64,000 nucleotides of DNA from Tenericutes bacterium HGW-Tenericutes-1 (GTDB lineage: Bacteria > Bacillota_I > Bacilli_A > Izemoplasmatales > Hujiaoplasmataceae): assembly GCA_002839155.1 (NCBI GenBank), contig PGXM01000001.1, forward strand, positions 1 to 64,000, in the 5' to 3' direction. Both the position numbers and the translations under genes were made by a program. The notes under the pieces were generated by a model. The model did no database searches, was not told where the DNA came from, and saw nothing but the letters and a program-made list of their open reading frames with translations. Of the stretch, positions 17,954 to 27,422 are shown piece after piece; within the stretch, counting starts at the first letter, position 1; every line of letters begins with the position of its first letter.

Positions 17954-18616
17954 ATGAAAAAATCATTTGCCGTTATTGGTGTTGGTCGATTTGGAATAGC
18001 CTTAATTGAAGAATTAGCGAATTTAGATGCTGATATCTTAGTCATTGACAAAAACTACGATAAAATTGAGAAAGTAGCGAAATTGGTGACGAATGCTATC
18101 TGTTTAGATTCTACGGATATCGAAGCTTTAAAAGAAGTTGGTATTACAAACTATGATACCGTTGTTGTTGCTACCGGAATCAACGTTGATAATTCCATTT
18201 TGACAACATTGATTTTAAAAGACTTAGGAATCAAAGATGTCTATGTTAAAGTACAAAGTGAATATCATGCGAAAGTCGTTGAAAAATTAGGTGTCGAAGA
18301 AGACCATTTAATTTGGCCAGAACAATCAACCGGAAGAAGACTTGCAAAAATCTTAGTTTCTGGAAACTTTGTTGATTATATTGAACTCGATCATGAATAT
18401 AGTTTTATCTCAACCGAATCAACAAAACGTTTAATTGGTAAAAATTTGCTTGAATTAGAAATTCGCAAACGTTTTAATGTCAATATTGTAGCGATTAGAA
18501 GACATCAAAAAATTATGATTCCTTCATCCACAACACCGTTTGAAGAAGAAGATGAAATTTTGTTGGTCGGACATAATACATCGATTGAAAAATTTATAGC
18601 TTGGTTATCGAAGTAA
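17954..18616 (+). CDS. Potassium uptake regulatory subunit, KtrA/TrkA family
   Basis: Cytoplasmic RCK subunit that gates a K+ channel partner. N-terminal Rossmann fold GVGRFG at 8-13 with an acidic residue at the end of strand 2 (VIDKNYD), giving NAD(H)/ATP-type nucleotide binding, and a C-terminal TrkA-C domain from about 135. Length 220 residues is typical for KtrA/KtrC. No membrane subunit gene (ktrB-like) lies nearby, as for orphan ktrC in Bacillus. Own promoter and terminator. Confidence 0.9.
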   Translation: MKKSFAVIGVGRFGIALIEELANLDADILVIDKNYDKIEKVAKLVTNAICLDSTDIEALKEVGITNYDTVVVATGINVDNSILTTLILKDLGIKDVYVKVQSEYHAKVVEKLGVEEDHLIWPEQSTGRRLAKILVSGNFVDYIELDHEYSFISTESTKRLIGKNLLELEIRKRFNVNIVAIRRHQKIMIPSSTTPFEEEDEILLVGHNTSIEKFIAWLSK

Positions 18617-18642
18617 AAAAGACTTTTCGAAGTCTTTTTTTT
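18615..18642 (+). terminator. Terminator after the Ktr subunit gene
   Basis: AAAAAAGACTT, loop TTCG (18626-18629), AAGTCTTTTTTTT: a UUCG-capped hairpin ending in a long T run. Confidence 0.92.
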
Positions 18643-18686
18643 CTTTTTTCACGCATTTGATATGATATACTATTAGTGGTGATCAT

Positions 18687-19286
18687 ATGAAATCAATTCT
18701 CATTGCGACAAAAAATAAAGGGAAATTACATGAATATGAACTTTTATTGTCCCCTTATCATTACCTTGTCAAATCCCTTTTTGATTTCCCAGAATTGCCC
18801 GAGATTGAAGAAACTGAAGACTCGTTTGAAAAAAATGCATTATTAAAAGCAAAATCCTTGTACCAAATAACCCATTTACCGGTCATCGCAGATGATTCTG
18901 GCTTAATGGTTGACGCTTTGAATGGTGAACCAGGTGTTCATTCAAAACGATACTCGCCTGAAGGAACAGATGAAGCCAATAATCAGTTACTTGTTCAAAA
19001 CTTAAAAGATAAACCGAATACTACGGCAAAATTCGTCGCTGTCATCGCATATTATATCAACGAAGATGAACACTATTTATTTCGTGGAGAAGCGAAAGGG
19101 TTCATAGTGTTAACACCAAAAGGTAGTAACGGATTTGGTTATGATCCTTATTTTTTTGATCCAGTTATACAAAAAACATTCGCCGAATTAACTCATGAGG
19201 AAAAGAATCTTGTGAGTCACCGAGCAAAAGCATTCCATCAAATGATTCATTTTTTGGAGGGATACGATGAAACTCGTCGTCTTTAG
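18687..19286 (+). CDS. rdgB: XTP/dITP diphosphatase (RdgB/HAM1)
   Basis: Removes non-canonical purine triphosphates. Starts with the family signature SILIATKNKGKLHEY, and has ADDSGLMVDALNGEPGVHS and SNGFGYDPYFF motifs for substrate and Mg2+ binding. 199 residues. The 3' end overlaps the next gene by 20 bases, so the two are translated together. A similar rdgB-phosphoesterase pairing occurs in Bacillus (ysnA-ysnB). Confidence 0.95.
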   Translation: MKSILIATKNKGKLHEYELLLSPYHYLVKSLFDFPELPEIEETEDSFEKNALLKAKSLYQITHLPVIADDSGLMVDALNGEPGVHSKRYSPEGTDEANNQLLVQNLKDKPNTTAKFVAVIAYYINEDEHYLFRGEAKGFIVLTPKGSNGFGYDPYFFDPVIQKTFAELTHEEKNLVSHRAKAFHQMIHFLEGYDETRRL

Positions 19287-19797
19287 TGATAACCATCGCG
19301 ATAAAGAAGTTGTCGACTGGATTGTTAAACACAATCAAAACGCTGATCGGATTATTTCGCTTGGAGATTCGGAAATGAAAGAACACGAATTATCAAGTAT
19401 GGGGATTTTTGGCGTTAAAGGTAATTATCCGTTTGAACCTGATTTTCCTTATGAACTCGTGATGGAGTATGGAGAAATCCGGTTTTTCATCACCCACGGT
19501 CATCGTTATTTTGTAAAAACGGGTTTATATACGCTTAAATCGGCACTAGAGTCAAGAGATTGTGATGTCGCATTGTTTGGTCACACGCACCAAGCAATCA
19601 TTGAAAAAGATAACCATCGGTTATTGATTAATCCTGGTTCAACGACTCACCCCAAATTAGGCATTGAAAAAACATACATGATTATCAACGTTGAAAAACG
19701 GACTATTTCCATTGATTTACGTGAAATATATACGGATAAGTTAATCAGAAAACATCTAGAAACTTTACCACCTAGGAGAGAACCCTATGGACTTTGA
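19267..19797 (+). CDS. MJ0936/YfcE-type metallophosphoesterase
   Basis: Small phosphodiesterase of 176 residues. Metal-ligand motifs: FSDNHRD (about 5-11, D-N-H instead of the usual D-x-H), GDSE, GVKGNYPF (N), THGHRY and GHTHQA. Length and motif order match YsnB/YfcE-type enzymes, which hydrolyse model phosphodiesters; the natural substrate is unknown. Starts at ATG 19267 inside rdgB with ribosome-binding site ggagggatacg, and overlaps the following GGDEF/EAL-like gene by 11 bases. Confidence 0.9.
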   Translation: MKLVVFSDNHRDKEVVDWIVKHNQNADRIISLGDSEMKEHELSSMGIFGVKGNYPFEPDFPYELVMEYGEIRFFITHGHRYFVKTGLYTLKSALESRDCDVALFGHTHQAIIEKDNHRLLINPGSTTHPKLGIEKTYMIINVEKRTISIDLREIYTDKLIRKHLETLPPRREPYGL

Positions 19798-22723
19798 AAC
19801 GCGGTTTAACGAATTATCTTCAAAACCGAAAGATGAAGAACTGCTTCAAGATTTAATCACCTTACAAGAAGAATCATTAACAGAAAATGACGCTGATGTC
19901 TATTTAAAGACCTCACATCTTTTGTTTGATACGTACGTTAACTTGGGTGATTATGATTTAGCAGCTTCACTATTTTTCTCAATTCTCAAAGAAAATCGAT
20001 TTGAAGCGTATAAAACCGTTTTAGAAATCATAGATAAACTGGTAGGGCTTTTACTTAAAACCGAGGATTTTGTTCAATTAGAAAGTTTACTGAAATTAAG
20101 AGAACGTTATTTAACAAGCAATTCTTTGCAACAACTGATGCAAAAGTTTTATATGGCCGTGTGTCAAGAAGGTCAAAAACAATACTTAGAAGCCATCCAA
20201 ACCCTTGAGAGTATTACCGATAATATCTCGAATAACAATCTTGTCTCAAAATACTTAAAATTATCAATGCTATATATTAAAATCAAACAATTTGATCCAG
20301 CGAAAGCTGCATTTGAACGGGCAAAAGTCTTTGATAAAACGATGAAAAATGAAATGTTTTATTTAGTCGCTTCTGATATGGCGTTTTATGATAAGAATTA
20401 TGAAGAGGCCATGAAACAATTTCAAGCGTTCTTCATCAAAACTAAAGTAAAAAGCCGCTATTTAGATCGGTTCATCTATATTAGTATCGAACTTGGAAAA
20501 CTAGGAGAAGCTTGGCATTTTTATAAACAGTATCTTCCAAAAATCATGAGCTCTGCTTCAAAAAATTACCGGATGCAATATTATCAAGCTGGTTTAGTGT
20601 TAGCGAATAAAGTCAATGATATCGATGAAGTTGCAAATTTACATGAACGAATTTTAGGACTTGATTCAAACTCATCGGATATCATCGACTCCTTTGACGG
20701 AATTAAAACATTACTGTCCTTTGCGTCTTCGAAGATTAAGTTTAAAACACGACGTGAAGTCATCCTTGAAACATACCGAGTTTTAGCGTCTCTAAGCAAT
20801 TTTGAACGTTTGTTATATCTTTTCCCATCGATGGATGGATTAGTGCTCTATACGTTCAAAAAAGGGCTTTTAATCGAGAAAACATTGACGCTTCAGCAAT
20901 ATCACAATACGATACTTGAAGAAATCATTAATCAAGACTTAATATTCCATTTATTCACGAAGGAAGAAGTTTTGAAACAAGTTGATTATTTAACCAATGC
21001 CTTGTTTATTGAAAATCAATATACGAGTATTTTGGCATATAAAATATCTTCCTTACAGTTGACGGATGGTTATATGATTACTTTCATCGAAAAAGATCGT
21101 CAATTTGATTATATCAACCGGTTGTTACAAACAACGAAATCGATTTTAGATGAGAAATTGTCAATTCAAAAATTAATCGATCATCATGAAACGTTGCATC
21201 GGTTATCTGAGCGATTGTTGTCGATGAAAGGATTTGGTTTATTCCGAATTGAAGATGGGTTGCTATTTTTACAAAATACGCTCAGTAAACAACTCCTAGA
21301 AATTGAGAAAGACTTTATTCCGTTTGAAGAATTTCAAAGTAAAATCGAAGGTCCGATGATTTATATCGATGATTTATTAAGAAAAGATCATCTCGAAATC
21401 AACTATCATAAACCTTCGGAGAAATGCTTACTTTCAATTGATATTTGGCAAGTTGAACAATGCATATATTTGCTGATGGAAGATATCACTCATGAAATAA
21501 AAAACACAGAGACCTTATCATTACTCGCTCACTTAACTGAAACCTACGCTTTAAACACATTACATGCCTTAAGAAAAAATATTGAAGCAATGAAAGAAGC
21601 TTCTTCTTTAATGAAGTTTTGGATTCAAGGGATGAATCGTGTTATCTTGACAAGACAAGAACGTCATAAAATGATTGAACATTTACGAAATTTGATTCAT
21701 ACCAGTGCTAGAAGTCATATCATTTGTTTAGCGTTAGATGAGGAAGAAGGCTTATTGTTACACTGCACTAGTACTGATAAACGGGTCCATCAACGGATTA
21801 CTAAAGAAGTTGTTGAAGGTATGAATGTCTATTTTCATCAGAACGCTCATATATACGCTGGATTAAGCGTTAAAGTAGGGGGAATTATCTTACAAAAAAA
21901 TATGGCGTTTGATGAAATATTGAACAATATTGATAAAACTAAAATGATTGAACCAGATGAATTTGATTTGGTTTATTATGATAAAACCATCATCACCCAA
22001 GAAAGCAAAAATCAAATGCTTCTCGATCAGTTCCAAGATTTCATCTCTTATCGAACGATGCCTTTGGTTTTTTCTGAAATTGTGAATTTGTTGACCAAAA
22101 AGATCGAAGGCTATGAGACGCATATTGATCCTTATTTCATTCATGGTACAACCAATGAATATCACAAAATGATTCATTCTTACCATTTAGAAAAAGAACA
22201 CTTTCAATTAAATTTTCAAACCGTGATCAATCATCTCGTTAAACTTGAGAACGAAACGCAGCATACCGTCAAAATGATGATTGATATACCTCTAATTGTT
22301 TTAGAAGATTTCAAAACGGTAGAAGAACTTACAAAACGACTCAAACGTTATAAATTAGATGTTGAACTTGTCACTTTCAAACTTAACCATCTTTATCAAT
22401 CGAAAGAAGCAATTGAATCCATTCGATACTTAAAAGAAAAAGGCTGTAAAATTGCTTATCAACTCTCAATTTATGATGCCATCAAATTGGTTATTGAATC
22501 CCCTTCTTTAGTTGATTATGTCTTGATTGATTTCAACGAATACAACGAATCAACGTCTAAATTGTTTGACTTGATGAATCAATATCGAAAAATTCAAGTG
22601 ATTACAATAAATATCAATAGCTCTGAACAATTGTCATCGATGATGGCTTTTAAACTCTATCAAGCGATGGGACCCGTTTTGATGACGATTACCTTTGATG
22701 AATTATTGGCAAAACTCAAATAG
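19787..22723 (+). CDS. Large TPR protein with GAF/PAS-like and degenerate GGDEF-EAL-like domains
   Basis: 978 residues, no membrane span or signal peptide. Residues about 1-330 are TPR-like helical hairpins. About 335-560 look like one or two GAF/PAS sensor folds. About 600-735 resemble the end of a GGDEF domain (IYAGLSVKVGG ... FDEILNNIDKTK ... FDLVYYD), and 750-978 an EAL domain (MPLVFSEIVNLLTKKIEGYE, later IRYLKEKGCKIAYQLS, VDYVLIDFNEY). The catalytic signatures are gone: no GGDEF, EAL reads YET, and DDFG is absent. It should not make or cut c-di-GMP but could bind it or another ligand. Domain calls are by eye. Start overlaps the phosphoesterase by 11 bases. Confidence 0.7.
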   Translation: MDFETRFNELSSKPKDEELLQDLITLQEESLTENDADVYLKTSHLLFDTYVNLGDYDLAASLFFSILKENRFEAYKTVLEIIDKLVGLLLKTEDFVQLESLLKLRERYLTSNSLQQLMQKFYMAVCQEGQKQYLEAIQTLESITDNISNNNLVSKYLKLSMLYIKIKQFDPAKAAFERAKVFDKTMKNEMFYLVASDMAFYDKNYEEAMKQFQAFFIKTKVKSRYLDRFIYISIELGKLGEAWHFYKQYLPKIMSSASKNYRMQYYQAGLVLANKVNDIDEVANLHERILGLDSNSSDIIDSFDGIKTLLSFASSKIKFKTRREVILETYRVLASLSNFERLLYLFPSMDGLVLYTFKKGLLIEKTLTLQQYHNTILEEIINQDLIFHLFTKEEVLKQVDYLTNALFIENQYTSILAYKISSLQLTDGYMITFIEKDRQFDYINRLLQTTKSILDEKLSIQKLIDHHETLHRLSERLLSMKGFGLFRIEDGLLFLQNTLSKQLLEIEKDFIPFEEFQSKIEGPMIYIDDLLRKDHLEINYHKPSEKCLLSIDIWQVEQCIYLLMEDITHEIKNTETLSLLAHLTETYALNTLHALRKNIEAMKEASSLMKFWIQGMNRVILTRQERHKMIEHLRNLIHTSARSHIICLALDEEEGLLLHCTSTDKRVHQRITKEVVEGMNVYFHQNAHIYAGLSVKVGGIILQKNMAFDEILNNIDKTKMIEPDEFDLVYYDKTIITQESKNQMLLDQFQDFISYRTMPLVFSEIVNLLTKKIEGYETHIDPYFIHGTTNEYHKMIHSYHLEKEHFQLNFQTVINHLVKLENETQHTVKMMIDIPLIVLEDFKTVEELTKRLKRYKLDVELVTFKLNHLYQSKEAIESIRYLKEKGCKIAYQLSIYDAIKLVIESPSLVDYVLIDFNEYNESTSKLFDLMNQYRKIQVITININSSEQLSSMMAFKLYQAMGPVLMTITFDELLAKLK

Positions 22724-22890
22724 TCTTTTTTTGTATGCCTTAAAAAAGTATCTTTTTCATTTCTTATAAAATTTTAAATAACATGTAACTGGTTTCTATC
22801 GGATAACTTGTCAAATATCAGGGATTCAATGATACTATAATACTGGTTAAATAATCAAAGAATAACTTGGACTATTTGGAGGATTCTTGT

Positions 22891-24576
22891 ATGAATCATT
22901 ATTGGTGGCAACACCGCAATATTTATCAAATCTATTTGCGCAGTTTTTTCGATACTAACGGCGATGGTATCGGTGATATTATCGGCGTTACTGAAAAATT
23001 AGATTATTTAAAATCTTTAGGCATCGGAATAATATGGATAAGTCCGCATTATGACTCGCCGATGGATGATAATGGCTACGATGTTCGTGATTTTTATCGA
23101 GTTTCTAGCGATTATGGAACCTTGGAACAATTTCATGAATTAATCGAAAAAGCGCATGCTTTAGACATTAAAGTCATCACTGATTTGGTATTAAATCATA
23201 CCTCTGATGAACATGAATGGTTTAAAGCAGCCATTAATCCAATGCATCCAGACCATAATAAATATCATGATTATTATATTTGGCAAAAACCAAAATATGA
23301 TAAAGATGGCAATAGAATAAGGCCTACAAGGTGGATCGGCTGGTTTGGAGCCCCCGCTTGGGATTATAATGAAGCAACGGACGAATATTATTTGCATATC
23401 TTCAGTAAAAAAATGCCAGATTTAAACTGGCATAGCGAATCGATGAAAAAAGATATCAAAGCCATGATTAAATGGTGGTTAGATTTTGGAATTGATGGTT
23501 TTCGTGTCGATGCTTCCAATCATTTGGAAAAAAACTGGAACTTCCCTGACGCTTTTCCAGGGTATGAGAATTTTTCTTCAATTCCAAAACACCATGAGTA
23601 CTTAGAGGAATTAGGAAAAGAATTATTTGTACCTTATGATATCGTTACGATTGGTGAATCTGGTGGAGCAACGGAAGCTGAAGCACTCAAGTACGCCGGA
23701 TATGGATCGAATGAATTTAATATGCTCATTCAATTTGGGCATTGTTGGGCGGATGTGGATAACCATCATCCCTCACTCATGGGCAAATGGGCTCAAGGGA
23801 AGCTCGATCTTAGAAATGTTAAAAAGAGTTTTAAGAATTGGTACGACATGTTACATCAAAAAGGATGGAATGTCGTTTATTGGCATAACCATGATCAACC
23901 GAGAGTGATTAGTCATTATGGGGATGATCAAACGTATTGGGAAGTTTCGGCGAAAATGCTTGCGATGGCACTCTACTTCATGCCTGGTAGCACAATTTGT
24001 TACCAAGGGGAAGAAATCGGTATGACGAATGTAAAATATACCGATTTAAATCAGTTTAGAGACGTTGAAGTCTTCACTGAATATCAAAATATGATGAATA
24101 AAGGATTGTCACATGAAGAAGCCTTATCAGTCATTAGAAACAGATGCCGCGATAATGCAAGAACCCCGATGCAGTGGAATAAAGAAGCTTACAGCGGATT
24201 TTCATCGGTCAAACCTTGGATTGATGTTAATACCGATTATGAGTTAATTAATGTTGAATCACAAGAGAAAAATCCAAATTCAATTTTATCGATGTACCGT
24301 CAAATCTTAAACTTGAGAAATAATGATGCTAATATTGCATTTGGACAATTGAGGTATTTAAACCTAGAAAGTTTACAAGATTATTCCTATATCAACCAAG
24401 GAACAGATAAAACTTATCTTGTACTATGTAATTTTTCAAAAGAAGACCTAATCATCGATCTAAGTCAAATGGATTTATATGGTTTTGTTCATGTCATGGG
24501 CAACTATCATGAACTGCCGATTCTTAGAAAATCGCTGACTTTAAAACCCTATGAAACTCATGTTTATGTTCGCTAA
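22891..24576 (+). CDS. GH13 alpha-glucosidase (oligo-1,6-glucosidase/trehalose-6-P hydrolase type)
   Basis: Cytoplasmic glycoside hydrolase of about 561 residues. GH13 motifs in order: DLVLNHTSDEHEWF, GFRVDASNHL (nucleophile Asp), TIGESGG (acid/base Glu) and HNHDQPR (transition-state Asp). It lacks a signal peptide. The subfamily includes oligo-1,6-glucosidases and trehalose-6-phosphate hydrolases, which cannot be separated by eye here; no PTS or sugar ABC genes are adjacent to help. Start ATG 22891 follows the strong site ttggaggatt; earlier in-frame TTG codons are upstream of it. A TATAAT lies at 22836-22841 without a well-spaced -35. Confidence 0.92.
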   Translation: MNHYWWQHRNIYQIYLRSFFDTNGDGIGDIIGVTEKLDYLKSLGIGIIWISPHYDSPMDDNGYDVRDFYRVSSDYGTLEQFHELIEKAHALDIKVITDLVLNHTSDEHEWFKAAINPMHPDHNKYHDYYIWQKPKYDKDGNRIRPTRWIGWFGAPAWDYNEATDEYYLHIFSKKMPDLNWHSESMKKDIKAMIKWWLDFGIDGFRVDASNHLEKNWNFPDAFPGYENFSSIPKHHEYLEELGKELFVPYDIVTIGESGGATEAEALKYAGYGSNEFNMLIQFGHCWADVDNHHPSLMGKWAQGKLDLRNVKKSFKNWYDMLHQKGWNVVYWHNHDQPRVISHYGDDQTYWEVSAKMLAMALYFMPGSTICYQGEEIGMTNVKYTDLNQFRDVEVFTEYQNMMNKGLSHEEALSVIRNRCRDNARTPMQWNKEAYSGFSSVKPWIDVNTDYELINVESQEKNPNSILSMYRQILNLRNNDANIAFGQLRYLNLESLQDYSYINQGTDKTYLVLCNFSKEDLIIDLSQMDLYGFVHVMGNYHELPILRKSLTLKPYETHVYVR

Positions 24577-24588
24577 AAGACATAAGTA

Positions 24589-24614
24589 TTGACATATTAG
24601 GTATATTATATAAT
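24589..24614 (+). promoter_or_regulatory. Probable promoter of the pot operon
   Basis: TTGACA (24589-24594) precedes a very AT-rich stretch containing TATAAT (24609-24614, spacer 14) and TAATAT (24614-24619, spacer 19); the exact -10 is ambiguous. Confidence 0.5.
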
Positions 24615-24620
24615 AATATA

Positions 24621-24734
24621 AGTGCGTTTGTTTAATTTGGTTTGACCATGAAATAGCGAAAGCTTTATCATGGCTTGGATTGAAGAAATGAACGCATTTT
24701 ATTTATTTGGGCTATTTGATGAATAAATGGAGGT
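24621..24734 (+). ncRNA. Structured 5' leader RNA of potABCD, candidate riboswitch
   Basis: Between promoter and potA. A 13-bp outer stem pairs 24621-24633 (AGTGCGTTTGTTT) with 24686-24698 (AAATGAACGCATT), with three G-U wobbles. Inside it a second stem pairs CCATGAAATAGC (24646-24657) with GCTTTATCATGG (24662-24673), two mismatches, capped by a GAAA tetraloop. The single-stranded flanks (24634-24645, 24674-24685) form an asymmetric internal loop. A third hairpin, ATTTATT (24701-24707) with AATAAAT (24722-24728), abuts the ribosome-binding site GGAGGT (24729-24734) and could extend over it through wobble pairs. I do not recognise a known riboswitch class. Confidence 0.5.
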
Positions 24735-24739
24735 ATGAA

Positions 24740-25792
24740 ATGGGCAAGAAACTGATTATTATGAAAAATATTACGAAACGTTTTGGCGATAATCTCGTCT
24801 TAGATGATTTCAACCTCTATATCAATGAAAATGAATTTATTACACTATTAGGTCCTTCAGGTTGTGGAAAAACCACGTGTTTAAGAATCTTAGGGGGATT
24901 TGAAACAGCCGATGAAGGAACCGTTGAATTTGATAGTAAAATCATCAATAATCTAGAACCCAATCAAAGAGAAATTAATACCTGTTTTCAAAAATATGCC
25001 TTATTCCCACATTTGAATGTGTTTGATAATATCGCATTTGGATTGAAAATTAAGAAACTTGATAAAGCGACAATTCATACACGTGTGATGGATATTTTAA
25101 AAATGGTGAAACTGACCGGGTTTGAACATCGAGCCATTTCAACGTTATCAGGAGGACAGCAACAACGGGTTGCGATTGCAAGAGCGTTAATTAACCGTCC
25201 GAAAGTACTGTTGCTTGATGAACCGCTTGCGGCTCTTGATTTAAAGCTTCGTCAAGAGATGCAATATGAGCTCAAAGAAATGCAACGAGAATTAGGGATT
25301 ACATTTGTGTATGTGACGCATGATCAAGAAGAAGCTTTAACGATGTCTGATACAATCGTTGTGATGGATCATGGTAAAATCTTACAAATCGGAACACCTG
25401 AAGATATTTACAACGAACCTAATTCAAGGTTTGTGGCAAATTTTATCGGAGAATCAAATATCATTCCTGGTAAGATGAAAGAAGATTATCTCGTTGAATT
25501 CTTTAATAAAGAATTTGAATGTGTTGATAAAGGTTTTAAGAAAGATGAAGCAGTAGATGTCATCATTCGTCCTGAAGATATTGACTTTGTGCCACCTTCT
25601 AAAGCAAAGATTGTTGGTACCGTTGACTCGCTTATTTTCCGAGGGGTTCACTACGAAATCAATGTCATGATTGAAGGTAAAGAAATCACGATTCACACCA
25701 CAAAATACCGTAAAATTGGCGACAAGGTCGGATTGTCAGTCGAACCGAATAATATCCATATCATCAAACATATTAAAACATGCGTAGATTAA
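24740..25792 (+). CDS. potA: Spermidine/putrescine ABC transporter ATP-binding protein
   Basis: Importer ATPase. Walker [11 protein letters not shown]-loop [10 protein letters not shown], signature [15 protein letters not shown], Walker [12 protein letters not shown], and H-loop [10 protein letters not shown]-terminal TOBE-type domain (about 270-345) is typical of PotA. About 350 residues. I start at ATG 24740 because GGAGGT lies five bases upstream; the upstream ATG at 24707 would fall within the structured leader. Overlaps potB by 13 bases. Confidence 0.94.
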   Translation: MGKKLIIMKNITKRFGDNLVLDDFNLYINENEFITLLGPSGCGKTTCLRILGGFETADEGTVEFDSKIINNLEPNQREINTCFQKYALFPHLNVFDNIAFGLKIKKLDKATIHTRVMDILKMVKLTGFEHRAISTLSGGQQQRVAIARALINRPKVLLLDEPLAALDLKLRQEMQYELKEMQRELGITFVYVTHDQEEALTMSDTIVVMDHGKILQIGTPEDIYNEPNSRFVANFIGESNIIPGKMKEDYLVEFFNKEFECVDKGFKKDEAVDVIIRPEDIDFVPPSKAKIVGTVDSLIFRGVHYEINVMIEGKEITIHTTKYRKIGDKVGLSVEPNNIHIIKHIKTCVD

Positions 25793-26616
25793 GACCTTAC
25801 GCTGTCCCGTATTTATTATGGATGGGACTCTTCATTTTAATTCCGACCATCATCCTCATTATCTTAGGTTTTACGAATCTAGAATTATATAATATTGGTG
25901 TCTTTGATATCACCCTCGTAAATTTCTCGATTTTTGTTCAAGACCAAGTCGTAAATGCATTATGGAATTCACTCAGTTATTCATTCGTTACGACTTTAAT
26001 TTGTTTTGTGATTGGTTATCCAGTTGCCTATTACTTATCAACCTTATCTGAAAAAAAACGAAAAATCTTGTTAGCGATGATGATTGTGCCTTTGTGGAGC
26101 AACATGTTACTTAGAATCATCGCTTGGGAAAAGATTTTTACGCCGACGTCGATTATCGCTGATATATTTGGCATAAGTCTTGATTTACTTGGAACACCGA
26201 CGGGCGTTTTAATTGGTATGATTGCAATGTACTTACCGTTTATGATATTTCCCATCTTTTCAGTTTTAGAAAAAATGGATTACAAACTGATTGAAGCAGC
26301 GAAAGATTTAGGCGCAAGTGATTTACAAACATTCGTAAAAGTCACTTTTCCACTCTCTTCAGGCGGGGTCGTGTCAGGTGTTATTATGACGATGCTTCCA
26401 GCGATGACTTCATTTGTATTACCCGCAAGAATCGGATTGGGAAAAATCAATTTGATTGGCAATATCATCGAATCGAAATTTATGAAAGAAGTCTTAGGCT
26501 CATCAGGCGCATCGATTAATCAAGGAGCGATTATTTCTTTATTACTCATGGTATTCTCCGTCATCTCGTTTGTCTTAATTACACGCGTTGACAAGGAAGG
26601 AGAGACCTTGATATGA
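25780..26616 (+). CDS. potB: Spermidine/putrescine ABC transporter permease PotB
   Basis: Membrane subunit of 278 residues with six predicted spans. The EAA loop that docks on the ATPase reads [20 protein letters not shown] (about 168-187). Translation appears coupled: its ATG lies 13 bases inside potA, and its TGA overlaps the potC ATG. Confidence 0.92.
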   Translation: MRRLRPYAVPYLLWMGLFILIPTIILIILGFTNLELYNIGVFDITLVNFSIFVQDQVVNALWNSLSYSFVTTLICFVIGYPVAYYLSTLSEKKRKILLAMMIVPLWSNMLLRIIAWEKIFTPTSIIADIFGISLDLLGTPTGVLIGMIAMYLPFMIFPIFSVLEKMDYKLIEAAKDLGASDLQTFVKVTFPLSSGGVVSGVIMTMLPAMTSFVLPARIGLGKINLIGNIIESKFMKEVLGSSGASINQGAIISLLLMVFSVISFVLITRVDKEGETLI

Positions 26617-27422
26617 TGAAATTGTCTTTGAAAAGAAAAATCATAAGAATCATTGGTTTATCGTTCACAGTTCTTAGTTTTTTAATGATTTTTACGCCGA
26701 TTTTAGTTATTTTGGTCCTCTCCATCAACGCTTCCACCAAAGGGTATTCATGGGAAGGATTCACCTTAAAATGGTATCTTGAATTGTTTCAAAAGGATGT
26801 CATGAGAGAACCGATTATGAATACGTTAGTAATCGCCTTCGCTTCCACGATTATCGCGACCGTATTAGGCACGATGTTTGCGATTGGTATTAATGCACTT
26901 GAAAAGAAAAAACGCATTCAAATGATGGTGATTAACAACGTACCAGTGGTTAATCCAGATATCGTAACTGGTATTTCATTGATGATTGTATTCTCATTAC
27001 TCAGTTTTACATTAGGTTATTATACCGTTTTAATTGCGCATGTATTCTTCTCAATTCCATATGTGGTTTTATCCATCATGCCAAGGTTAAAAAAACTCGA
27101 TCCCAATCTATATGAAGCTGGTCTTGATTTAGGATGTTCGCGTATTTCAGGGGTTTTCCGAGTCATTCTTCCTAATATATCAACAGGTATTATATCGGGA
27201 GCGTTAATGGCATTCACAATGTCGATTGATGATTTTATCATTACCTATTTTACCTCTGGTGCAGAATACATGAATGTCTCAACATGGCTTTACGCAACAT
27301 TGAGTCGCGGGCGAAGTTTTACGCCAGCGGCTTATGCTTACAATATTATTATTTTTGCCATCACGATTGCGATTATCTTATTTGTGAATCTCAAACGTGA
27401 TAGAAAGGAAAAAACAGTATGA
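26613..27422 (+). CDS. potC: Spermidine/putrescine ABC transporter permease PotC
   Basis: Second membrane subunit, 269 residues, about six spans. Its EAA loop reads EAGLDLGCSRISGVFRVILP; the MSIDDFIITYFTSG motif near the end is characteristic of PotC. Starts at ATG 26613 (or the adjacent ATG 26616) with ribosome-binding site aaggagag. Overlaps potD by four bases (ATGA). Confidence 0.93.
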   Translation: MMKLSLKRKIIRIIGLSFTVLSFLMIFTPILVILVLSINASTKGYSWEGFTLKWYLELFQKDVMREPIMNTLVIAFASTIIATVLGTMFAIGINALEKKKRIQMMVINNVPVVNPDIVTGISLMIVFSLLSFTLGYYTVLIAHVFFSIPYVVLSIMPRLKKLDPNLYEAGLDLGCSRISGVFRVILPNISTGIISGALMAFTMSIDDFIITYFTSGAEYMNVSTWLYATLSRGRSFTPAAYAYNIIIFAITIAIILFVNLKRDRKEKTV

